Assembly (NCBI RefSeq): GCF_011039205.1
Contig: NZ_JAAKEL010000020.1
Span: 1-60,632, forward strand
Length of the DNA: 60,632 nt
Direction: 5' to 3'
Source: Dysgonomonas sp. ZJ279
GTDB taxonomy: Bacteria; Bacteroidota; Bacteroidia; Bacteroidales; Dysgonomonadaceae
Notes under the pieces: model-generated
The model's database searches: none
Told to the model about the DNA's origin: nothing
What the model saw: only the letters and a program-made list of their open reading frames with translations
Program-made: the position numbers and the translations under genes
Part shown: one piece after another, positions 36,247 through 44,294 of the stretch
Numbering within the stretch: position 1 is the stretch's first letter
Layout: each line of letters begins with the position of its first letter

Positions 36247-38952
36247 TTATTCGACACTTATTTTATCTACTTTGTAGAATGGAATTCCATTGTCTGTTAT
36301 TCCTTCTACAACAATAGAGTATTCTGTTGTTGCATCTGATGTGTAAAATTGAATTTCTGCTTCTCCATCTTTAAATTCAATATTAGGCTCCCAGTGGATT
36401 GTGGTTCTCAAGTCAGGAATAGTAGATTCTATATCTTGAATCGTTGTGTATTTGGGTGAGTAAAATTTCATTTCGTTTTGGTATCCTAAGGGTATAAATT
36501 GTGATTGGTTCGGTTTATATTTAGGTGCTGAGTCTCCTTTTTTAGTCGTAATCATGATGGCTCCGTTACTGGCTCTAGGACCAAATAGTGCACTTGCTGT
36601 AGTCATTTCGGCAACTTCTATATTATCTATATCTTCTACAAGAAATCCGGAAGTCATAAAATATGGATTTTCTACGTTATCTACAATTATTAATGCCGGT
36701 ATATGTGGATATGGGCTTCTATTGGCACCCCGGTTAATATACAGATTACCGGTTGGTCCTCCTTCTCCATATTCAACAAATATCCCAAGATGACGGAGCA
36801 TAACACCAATGTCAGATGTCTTCGTTTCAGAAAGATCTTTAGAAGTGTAAATTTTACTGTAAGCCGAAGTCATTAGAGATTTTCCTTTCTTTTTGCCAAA
36901 GACTTCAACATCTTTTAGGTGTATGATCCGTTGCCCGTTTTCGTATGTATATTTTAAATTTGCTTTAGAAAAGTAGTTATCAAGATCCTCGCTTACGATC
37001 GGCTGTTTCCATTTATAATTATGTGTTAATGGTTTTCTGTATTTTACAAAATTATCCTGATTTATTATTAGTTCTAAACGCTCTCCTCCTTGTTTAGTGA
37101 CGGCATTAATAGAATATATGGTGCTGTCGGGGAGGTCATACCCTCCGATTGCGAAGTACCCGTTCTCATCAGTTTCAACGGTTTTGAATGAATATGGATT
37201 TAGGGTTAATACTGTAATGTCTATGTTATTGGCTTTTCTATTTAAAAGGATTCCGCTTTTCACATTTCCGGTTAAAATATTTGTATATTCCATACCGATA
37301 CTGGGTTTGGCAATTTCTCCCCGCAAAATATTTTTCATATTGTATCGTCGCCACCCGTGAGTAAGCATTAACAGGTCTAACAATGATTCTGACCTATGGT
37401 TCTCTTGCATGTAATAAGATGGTTCTTCTATTGTTCCTTTCAACTCGGAAGTTAAAAATAAGGATGATAAGATATTTTGTGTGCTATCGACTTTTACATC
37501 TTTATTGTCTATTATGCTTACAGAAGCATTGCCTGTCAGCATAATATTCGATTTGTCAGATAAAACAATCTTCGTTTTAACCAGATGTCTTGGTTTATAA
37601 TGTAATTTATCTGTCTCTATTTTAATATTTGGCTCTGCTAGTTCATTTTTGTTTCTGCTAGTTCATTTTTGTTATAAATGAGGCGTTCACTGATTGGATT
37701 CATTTTAGAATCTAATAATTGAAAGCTAATTATTCCCGAAGGGAATTCCTTATTTCGGAAAACGACAGAAGTTTTATCTATAGTATTAATATAGAATACT
37801 TCCCTTTTGCTATGTACTAAAAGGAATAAGGAATCGGATATTTGTGAATTTGTCGAATTGATAGTTGCTGATATGTATCCGTTTGCAGAATATAGAGATA
37901 ATCCATAACCGTTTTCTATCATGGCTGATAAATCTATCTTTTTTAAGATGTTATCTGAATTCAGGCAGTGGACAGTATATTTACTCATATCTGTGGGGGT
38001 AAAAGAGAATAAGCCCATCCCTTTATGTGTCGATTTTGAAGTTTTAAATAGTATCTCCCTTCTCGTTAATAACAGCCAGCGTCACATCTTCGCCCAGACC
38101 GTTCGAATCTACGGCTTTAAATGCCACTCTACTTGTTATGTCTTTTAGTAAATTACCGCCCTCGGGTAATATTTGAATGTCATAGTCTTGGCTAATGGAT
38201 GGAACTTGTATGTATTGTTTTCTGATTTTTTTATCAAATTTGTATTCCAAATATATATGAGTTAATGGATTATCTTTAGAACTCGGATAATCTAAAGATA
38301 ATAATCCATTTGGATCTGTATGATATTCTTGTAATTGACCTTTTTTATTTCTGATACGTAATTCTTCTGGTACAAAAGTTTTATTTGATTGTGTTTCAAT
38401 AAAGTTTAAATTTATTTCTATTTTATCATTTTCATATTGGAAAGTGGGTTCTATATGGCATAGGTTCGATAATCCACCGCCAACTATTATATTTCGTTTA
38501 AAAAAATAGTCTTCACCTAAGTTTTTCATGTATTTTGTGTAAAAGGACATGGTGTATACTGCATCGGCTAACTCTTCATCAATTTTGAAGTGACCAGTAT
38601 AAATTCCATTTCTCCTTATTATTTTTACACTGTCTACTACATTCCCTATCGGGTCGATGAGTTCGCCGTAGACATATAGACTGGTAGTATTGTGTCGATG
38701 GCTAAGGGCATTCACTAAATGTATTCGAAACCATATATTTTCGCCTGTAACGTAGAGGGGTTTATCATTATGTACATAAATTTTTTCTTGTGGATAGGTC
38801 TCCAACTGTCTATTGATTCTTGCTTGTATAGAGTCAATCAGAGTATTTGAGTTTTGTGCGTAAATATTAGTAGAGACTAATTGCAGTGTGAAGAAGATTA
38901 AATTAATCCATAATAACCTACCAGTATACCATGATTGTTTTATATTTTTCAT
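36247..38952 (-). pseudogene. MG2/TonB-plug outer-membrane protein gene, broken by two frameshifts
   Basis: Three leftward reading frames (38952-38044, then 38018-37638, then 37542-36247) join into one protein of about 900 residues. It has a signal peptide, a macroglobulin MG2-like domain (YPQEKIYVHNDKPLYVTGEN), a carboxypeptidase-like insert and a TonB plug domain near the C-terminus (IALIIVDNVENPYF region, EVAEMTTASALFGPRASNGAIMITTKKG). The first break is a one-base shift near 38046; re-reading restores GDTLFKTSKSTHKGMGLF. The second break is a perfect 20-bp tandem duplication at 37634-37673. Without it the frame runs NELAEPNIKIETDKLHY into the third segment. The barrel of a full TonB receptor was never part of this family. 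Confidence 0.85.
37634..37673. repeat. 20-bp perfect tandem duplication inside the TonB-plug pseudogene
   Basis: The unit TCTGCTAGTTCATTTTTGTT occurs twice in direct succession (37634-37653 and 37654-37673). Since 20 is not a multiple of 3 it shifts the frame. Removal of one copy restores a continuous reading frame. Confidence 0.95.
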
Positions 38953-39082
38953 AATGTATTTTGGTTAATTGGACGTAAGATTTTCATGACTAAGATAATA
39001 CTTTCCTGTTATAATAATAAAATAAGAATAATACTTTTTTGTATAATGCCTACGAATAGAAGTAATAAATCTAAAAAATAAC

Positions 39083-39090
39083 TATCTTTG
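39083..39090 (+). promoter_or_regulatory. Putative ssrA -7 box
   Basis: TATCTTTG matches TAnnTTTG about 70 nt upstream of the mature tmRNA 5' end, which leaves a short leader for RNase P removal. No matching -33 TTTG is visible. Confidence 0.5.
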
Positions 39091-39159
39091 TTATCGAATA
39101 TCTGGGCAAACACTTACTGATATTTGTGTTAGATGTTCAGAATTTCGTATTAAACTCAT

Positions 39160-39553
39160 GGGGCTGACCGGTTTTGACAGCGAGATGAAGTGATTTGTAA
39201 GCATGCAGTGCGTAGTCGGCTAGCACTATAATCTCAGACGTCAAAATTTTAACTGGCGAAAATAATTACGCTCTTGCTGCTTAATCGAATTACAGTAGAT
39301 AAAGCTTAATCTCTGCACAGGTGTAGAGACAAGACATCACCCGGAAGCTGTGGCTTCGAAGCATTCCGATATGGTGGTGTAGGTAAATCGGAGATAGGAT
39401 AGGGAAGGCTTCGGTCTCTATCTGAAATAAAGAAGCTAAGGTTTGGGTTGGTGGCTTCGGTCTTGCCCACTCCCTACAATTAAAGCGAAGATAAGCATGT
39501 AGAAAGCAAGTTAATTCCTTGTTTGGACGAGGGTTCGAATCCCTCCAGCTCCA
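39160..39553 (+). ncRNA. ssrA: tmRNA (ssrA)
   Basis: The 5' end GGGGCUGACCGGUUUUGACAG and the 3' end with T-arm GGGTTCGAATCCC and CAGCTCC form the tRNA-like acceptor domain (7 bp). The tag reading frame at 39255-39284 encodes GENNYALAA and a stop, the tag type known from Bacteroidales such as Porphyromonas. The pseudoknot region lies between. CCA is not encoded. tmRNA with SmpB frees stalled ribosomes and tags the protein for decay. The 3' end is the attachment site of the element to its right, whose insertion keeps the mature sequence complete. Confidence 0.96.
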
Positions 39554-39554
39554 C
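39542..39554. repeat. Left attachment core of element E1
   Basis: CCTCCAGCTCCAC, made of the tmRNA T-arm/acceptor 3' end, is repeated exactly at 52931-52943 on the same strand. It marks the left edge of E1. Confidence 0.85.
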
Positions 39555-39588
39555 AAATAACACTGGTTATCAGCGAGTTAAAAAGATT

Positions 39589-39606
39589 ACACCCAATTTT
39601 ACACCC
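39589..39606. repeat. Left arm-type site of E1
   Basis: ACACCCAATTTTACACCC here matches ACACCCAAATATACACCC at 52794-52811 in 16 of 18 positions. Both lie inside E1 near its ends, as integrase arm-type sites do. Confidence 0.6.
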
Positions 39607-39626
39607 TGAAATGTAAAGTTGGGTGT
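39589..39626 (+). terminator. Element-borne terminator downstream of ssrA
   Basis: A 15-bp stem (ACACCCAATTTTACA at 39589-39603 and TGTAAAGTTGGGTGT at 39612-39626, one G-U) is followed by TTTTATTTT. It lies 35 nt past the left attachment core and so comes from E1, replacing the terminator that ssrA lost on insertion. The left arm also contains the ACACCC motif pair found near the integrase end. Confidence 0.8.
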
Positions 39627-39660
39627 TTTTATTTTAAATTATTAGATGTAGCTCTATATT

Positions 39661-42645
39661 TTATTCGTTATATTTTAAGTTTAACACTTTATCATCAAAG
39701 AAATCTGTAAATTGCTTATAGGCTTCAATTATTTCTTCTTTTGTTACATCCTTGTTGTATCTATTTTTGTAAGTCCAATCATATAACGATTCTGTTACCG
39801 ATTTTTCTACAATTAGTTTAACTATTTGATCTGATTCATCATTTATTTGATCACCAGAGGAGCTTGATTTTAATGAATATGGAGACATCATCATGGGGAA
39901 ATGGTCTGAAATAAATTCTCTAATATAATGCTTATCAAAATAAGAAATCTTTAAATCTTGTCTTAGTCTCAATTTAATATACTTTGTATCACAAGGCAAA
40001 ATATATCTTTCTAATGACGGAGAGAACCAATCACAGAATTTTCCAGTTATATATTTTATTACTGCATCTTGATTAAATAATTGTGATTCTGTTTTTGATC
40101 TGATAAATCTTCTTATATAGCTTCTATTATTTTCATCTAATTCTTCCTTAATATACGGATAATTCTTTTTTATAATGTGAAGAATAAAAGCCATTATATC
40201 ATCGGTACTCTCGAATGTCAATTCTAAGTTAGAACCTTCCATTTCAAAAGTTGGTAATTTGTAAAAAATATCATTTGCTTCATTTGCTTCATCTTCATCT
40301 ATTAGATTTATAATTATATTTTCAGTTTTATCGAATATTTCCTTAAGAGAGATTTTACCTTTTCCATTTATTAGAATTTGATAATTTTGCCACTCTTGGT
40401 ATTCTTCTTTTTTAAAATACTTAGCAAAATCTTCTTCCCAGTAAAAATGAATAAACATGCTAACTTTTTGTTTCTGCAAGTCATTCAACTTATTACTTTT
40501 TACATATTCTGGTATTATTTTGAATATGCATTCTAACCTTTCTTTATCGAAATCTTTGACATACGAAGGCAATATGTAATTTCTGTTAATGGAAATAATA
40601 TTCGACGTATCATTCTTCAATATATTTACTTGGCTACCTAAAAATCTAAGATCGTTAGAACTATTGTTAATTAGCTGATTCTTATAATAAACTTCATTGG
40701 GGTTGTTTGGTTTTCCACTATTTACAATATTGAAATGAAGATTATGTTCCTTATTGAAATATTCAAAGCCGAAAGAAATATCTTTCTTATTTTCTTCACT
40801 GACTGTTTTCCCATCAATAATCAATCTGATATGAAAATAATTTTGTTTTGCAAAATCTTGTATTTCTTTTATTATTACTTTCATCTCTATTGACCCTTTA
40901 CTTATATTAAATGGATCAACATCTTCAATCATGTATCTGCGTCCTAGCCTGTAGTAATATTTACCTGAAGATTCATTTGTATCCAATTTACTGTATTCTG
41001 TATTGAATGATAAAAAGGTTCCAGGCTTAGTTTTGTAAGATGGGGGAAGCTTTTTAATTAATATTTCGCCCTTTCTTTTCGATTCGGGATTTGTCAGTTC
41101 GATCATTAATTCCGTTTGTTCTATAAGGCTTTTTGTCTTTATAGAAACGACATCTGCTAGCATAAAAATACTTTGAAAGCCTATGCCAAATGCACCAGAA
41201 GGTCTTAACCATTCTGGCATTTCTTCAATTATCTGTTTCTTTTTTTTGTTTTTAGAACTACTCCCTGTTGTTGATATAAATTTTAAATCATCTAAAGAAA
41301 TACCAATACCCAGATCTTCAATAGTAATTTTCCATTTAGGATTGTCTTCCTCTGTTGTAATATCACTAATTGTATCTAACTTGATTGTAATAGGGTATTC
41401 CTTACACCACTCCTGAAATATCGGGTTGTTTGGAGTAAGATCTTTAGCCTGTTCATCTGTATGATGCTCTAACCAAAGTCTTATCAATGAAGCATCCACT
41501 GAATTTTGCAATAGTTCACGAATACTTTGTCCAGAATGGCTATATAGTCCTGTTCCTTTTAGTAACTCCAAGGCTTTTTCGGTATCAACATTAAATACAG
41601 GTTTTTCTTTATCATTAATATATTCCCATTCTTCAAGTTCTACTTTCAGATTTTTTATTGTAGGCAGATATCCATAATTAAGATTGGGTACAATATTATT
41701 CCAGTTGAGCATCTGATTAACAACCTCTTTTCGTATATAAGAAAACCAGTGTTGAGTTATTGTAGCAACATCATAACTTATACATTTAGCTGTTATATCA
41801 ATTTCTTTTTGATCTACACTAAAGTGAATAATTGAAAAATGTTTATCTCTATGTAATAAAGAATCATACGGTATGGTTTTTACAGTACGCAAAAAAACAT
41901 CAGAGAATCTATTATTGTCTAAATCAAGCAAATCTCCTAATCTTAAGAGACATGCAATATATCGTGGATGTGCATCATAGGTGTCAATTCCCACTTCCTT
42001 GATTGGTAGCTTCATTACCTTTTCAAAGTCTTCTGTATGAACAGAACATATTTCTCCCAATATTTTAATAATTCGTTGAGGAATAATACCTCTCGGAGAA
42101 TTCAATGAAATCTCTTTCATCGGATCAATAATTATTTCCTCCGAACGCTTTGCGTGATATTTTCTAAAGTAATCAGCTAAAAGGAATTTAACACTGTCAT
42201 ATACCTCTATTGAAAAATCTCTATTTTCTAAAACTAACTGTTTACCTTCTTTATGGAAATGGCTTGCATATATATTTAGGTAGTGAGTATTATCATTTTT
42301 TATATCAATAATATGGTTTATGAAAGCTTCACTTTTTAAGGCTTTTTCTAATTTTTCCGCATCAATAGCCATACCAATATCATGATAGTAGGCTGAGGTT
42401 AAAAGAAACCAAATGTCAATAGCCGTAAATTGTTCAATTGTATCAACTCCAACTAGCCTTACAATATTGTTAATAATCGTCTCCGAATGAGATTGATCAT
42501 GCATACTATAATGAGGGAATATGCTTGATATTAAACTTAAAGCTTTAGGTACTAATCTTTTATCATAAATCCATTGAGTATATAATATATCACTTTGAGA
42601 ACCTTCAGTCTTTTCAAATAATAATCTTTCTAATTTTTTAATCAT
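39661..42645 (-). CDS. HD-domain plus Hsp90-type ATPase (GHKL) protein
   Basis: A 994-residue protein. The N-terminal 280 residues hold an HD-type phosphohydrolase region (HDQSHSETI near residue 49, YYHDIGM near 93 and LLRLGDLLDLDNNRF near 240). A GHKL/Hsp90-type ATPase follows: N-box SIRELLQNSVDASLIRLW near 385, G1 box IEDLGIGISLDDL near 447 and G2 box PSGAFGIGFQSIF near 496. The C-terminal 350 residues show no known domain. HD and Hsp90-like ATPase pairs occur in conflict and defence genes, so a role in phage or plasmid defence is my inference. It is cargo of E1, 49 nt downstream of the nucleotidyltransferase-HEPN gene and likely co-transcribed with it. Confidence 0.75.
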   Translation of the reverse strand: MIKKLERLLFEKTEGSQSDILYTQWIYDKRLVPKALSLISSIFPHYSMHDQSHSETIINNIVRLVGVDTIEQFTAIDIWFLLTSAYYHDIGMAIDAEKLEKALKSEAFINHIIDIKNDNTHYLNIYASHFHKEGKQLVLENRDFSIEVYDSVKFLLADYFRKYHAKRSEEIIIDPMKEISLNSPRGIIPQRIIKILGEICSVHTEDFEKVMKLPIKEVGIDTYDAHPRYIACLLRLGDLLDLDNNRFSDVFLRTVKTIPYDSLLHRDKHFSIIHFSVDQKEIDITAKCISYDVATITQHWFSYIRKEVVNQMLNWNNIVPNLNYGYLPTIKNLKVELEEWEYINDKEKPVFNVDTEKALELLKGTGLYSHSGQSIRELLQNSVDASLIRLWLEHHTDEQAKDLTPNNPIFQEWCKEYPITIKLDTISDITTEEDNPKWKITIEDLGIGISLDDLKFISTTGSSSKNKKKKQIIEEMPEWLRPSGAFGIGFQSIFMLADVVSIKTKSLIEQTELMIELTNPESKRKGEILIKKLPPSYKTKPGTFLSFNTEYSKLDTNESSGKYYYRLGRRYMIEDVDPFNISKGSIEMKVIIKEIQDFAKQNYFHIRLIIDGKTVSEENKKDISFGFEYFNKEHNLHFNIVNSGKPNNPNEVYYKNQLINNSSNDLRFLGSQVNILKNDTSNIISINRNYILPSYVKDFDKERLECIFKIIPEYVKSNKLNDLQKQKVSMFIHFYWEEDFAKYFKKEEYQEWQNYQILINGKGKISLKEIFDKTENIIINLIDEDEANEANDIFYKLPTFEMEGSNLELTFESTDDIMAFILHIIKKNYPYIKEELDENNRSYIRRFIRSKTESQLFNQDAVIKYITGKFCDWFSPSLERYILPCDTKYIKLRLRQDLKISYFDKHYIREFISDHFPMMMSPYSLKSSSSGDQINDESDQIVKLIVEKSVTESLYDWTYKNRYNKDVTKEEIIEAYKQFTDFFDDKVLNLKYNE

Positions 42646-42694
42646 GATTGATTTTAAGATTTATGTATTTTGTTTTGTGTTTACTATATAATTA

Positions 42695-43591
42695 TTATTT
42701 CCTATACTCCATCTCCCCATACTCCCCAATCTTCTCCTCACAAATCCTCTTCGTAATATCCCTCAACAATTCCACTTTCGGCACAAGGGCATCAATATCT
42801 TCTTTTGTAACAACAAAATCAGGATCATAGCGTCCATTTACATAAGCAGCTTTAATAAGCTCGAATAATCGTTTTTCTTCTGCTGTATCCTGTGGAAAGA
42901 CTTTGATAAACTCGTTAGAATATTTCTTTACGGAGTTTAATAATTTTGTGAGATTATGTTGTTTTGGGTTTTCGAGTGTATTCACTAGGCGAATAGCATA
43001 AATAAGATTTTCACAAGTTTGATGTAAGTTGAATGATGCTAATTTATATTTCTCTTTTTCATAATAGAATTTAGCTCCTTCTAAGAAATCGTTTGCGTAA
43101 TTAAACTTATCAATAAAATATTCCTGAGCCTGTTGTTTTATTTCATCAAAGCTGAGTTTGCGTCTTCGTGCTAATTTGTGTTTTCCGCTATCATATAATA
43201 CAACACCCTCTTGCTTTATCTGTGTATAGAAATATCGCCCATCATTCAGGTACTTGTTCAGTTTCTTCATGTCTTCACTGATAAACTGAACAGGAGGCTG
43301 TCTGTCAGGGTCTTTTGCCCTGTCATAATACAAATCTTCTACATTACTGAGTGACCTGATTGCTCCTCCATCCGATACTCCGCTTGTGACAACTAATATA
43401 TCATAATCGCTTACATAAAACTGTAGTTTGCCAAACTCATATTTTTCATCATATACCACATAGTCATTTCTGGCATAGCTACCGAAGAGGATTATCATTT
43501 CGGTTTGTTTCAGCCGTTGTAAAACAGCCTCGACAATAAAATGTAAGTCTCTCTGGTTGGTTGAAGGTAAATATGATATGGATTTCTTCAT
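42695..43591 (-). CDS. Fused nucleotidyltransferase (MNT) and HEPN-like protein
   Basis: A 298-residue protein. Residues 1-125 form a pol-beta-type nucleotidyltransferase with GSYARNDY near 37 and the catalytic SDYDILVV near 62. The spacing between them is longer than in minimal MNT antitoxins. From about residue 150 the helices (FLEGAKFYYEKEKYKLASFNLHQTCENLIYAIRLV) match a HEPN domain, but I do not see the RNase motif R-x4-6-H. In MntA/HepT toxin-antitoxin pairs the two functions are on separate proteins; here they are fused. It is the first gene of the E1 cargo operon. Confidence 0.8.
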   Translation of the reverse strand: MKKSISYLPSTNQRDLHFIVEAVLQRLKQTEMIILFGSYARNDYVVYDEKYEFGKLQFYVSDYDILVVTSGVSDGGAIRSLSNVEDLYYDRAKDPDRQPPVQFISEDMKKLNKYLNDGRYFYTQIKQEGVVLYDSGKHKLARRRKLSFDEIKQQAQEYFIDKFNYANDFLEGAKFYYEKEKYKLASFNLHQTCENLIYAIRLVNTLENPKQHNLTKLLNSVKKYSNEFIKVFPQDTAEEKRLFELIKAAYVNGRYDPDFVVTKEDIDALVPKVELLRDITKRICEEKIGEYGEMEYRK

Positions 43592-43675
43592 CGGGTTTTA
43601 TTTATGATCTTAAAATTAAGAATATAAAGATATTGAAAAAAGGAAAACAAAGATTAACTTTTTGTTTGTTAATTG

Positions 43676-43683
43676 TATATTTG
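43676..43683 (+). promoter_or_regulatory. Putative -7 box of the E1 130-aa gene
   Basis: TATATTTG fits TAnnTTTG. It ends exactly where the sequence shared with the E2 copy begins to be visible (43683), which would make almost the whole conserved block a transcribed 5' leader. Confidence 0.55.
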
Positions 43684-43815
43684 TATTTACATCCTGCTTC
43701 TTGTCAGTTTGACTAAAGATTATGGCTGACGACTCAATACCGCAGAGATATAAATTAATCACTTAATATTTATATCGGCTTGATTAACTAATCAGGCTTA
43801 AAAGCGGACATATAT
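43683..43815 (+). ncRNA. Conserved structured leader of the 130-aa gene (E1 copy)
   Basis: This 133-nt non-coding block is matched without gaps by the complement of 60500-60632, with only 3 differences. It can form three hairpins: H1 43703-43709 with 43724-43730, H2 43747-43755 with 43768-43776 (9 perfect pairs), and H3 43778-43785 with 43790-43797 (8 pairs, tetraloop AACT) 18 nt before the start codon. Two of the three differences lie in H1 and change U-A to U-G, keeping the pairing. It may be a cis-acting regulatory RNA; no ligand is known. Confidence 0.55.
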
Positions 43816-44208
43816 ATGGCAACACAACAAACAATCTCAAACGAATATTGTGCAATACTAATAAATTGTTCTTCTCTGGTATTAAGGCTATCCCATGACA
43901 AAATCAAAGAAAGCTACTCCGACAATCCCATGTATGTGAAGGAATACATTGCAAAAGGAGTAAAGGAAAATATAATCGATATTCTGTTCGATGACCAGAG
44001 GGCGACTTTATCCTGTACTTTTGATGAGAATAATATCTGCAACACTTCTTATATATTCCTTGACAATCTGGACGAGTTGGGTTACTATATTATTTATCTC
44101 AATGGTAAGTATGATTATGACTATATTCGGAACCGATGGACATTACCCAATTCATTCATATCCATAGAAAAGACGAAAGACGATATCTACTTTAAGTCTT
44201 TCTATTGA
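43816..44208 (+). CDS. Unrecognised 130-aa element protein (E1 copy)
   Basis: A 130-residue protein with no signal peptide or membrane helix and no domain I recognise. It is about 75% identical by eye to the product of 60107-60499. Segments shared exactly include YCAILINCSSLVLRLS, IKESYSDNPMY, NLDEL, NRW and LPNSFISI. It is the only rightward gene in E1 and converges on the MobV relaxase gene; the E2 copy likewise converges on a relaxase operon. A role tied to mobilization or element control is inferred from that position only. Confidence 0.7.
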   Translation: MATQQTISNEYCAILINCSSLVLRLSHDKIKESYSDNPMYVKEYIAKGVKENIIDILFDDQRATLSCTFDENNICNTSYIFLDNLDELGYYIIYLNGKYDYDYIRNRWTLPNSFISIEKTKDDIYFKSFY

Positions 44209-44228
44209 TAATCGGGTTTTCTATGATA

Positions 44229-44259
44229 ATTCAGGCAAGATCTTAAATCTTGCCTGAAT
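44229..44259. terminator. Hairpin between convergent 130-aa gene and mobV
   Basis: Perfect 13-bp arms ATTCAGGCAAGAT and ATCTTGCCTGAAT with a 5-nt loop. It sits between convergent genes, but no strong T run follows on either strand, so termination efficiency is uncertain. Confidence 0.6.
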
Positions 44260-44294
44260 ATTAACAAAATGGTAGCTTTATACCATATTCTTAT

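Noticed and set aside
39290-39556. An 88-aa reading frame on the minus strand across the tmRNA gene.
   Set aside because: It lies wholly antisense to a confident tmRNA, contains the T-arm complement (SWRDSNPRP, the usual shadow of tRNA-like 3' ends), and has no promoter or coding signs.
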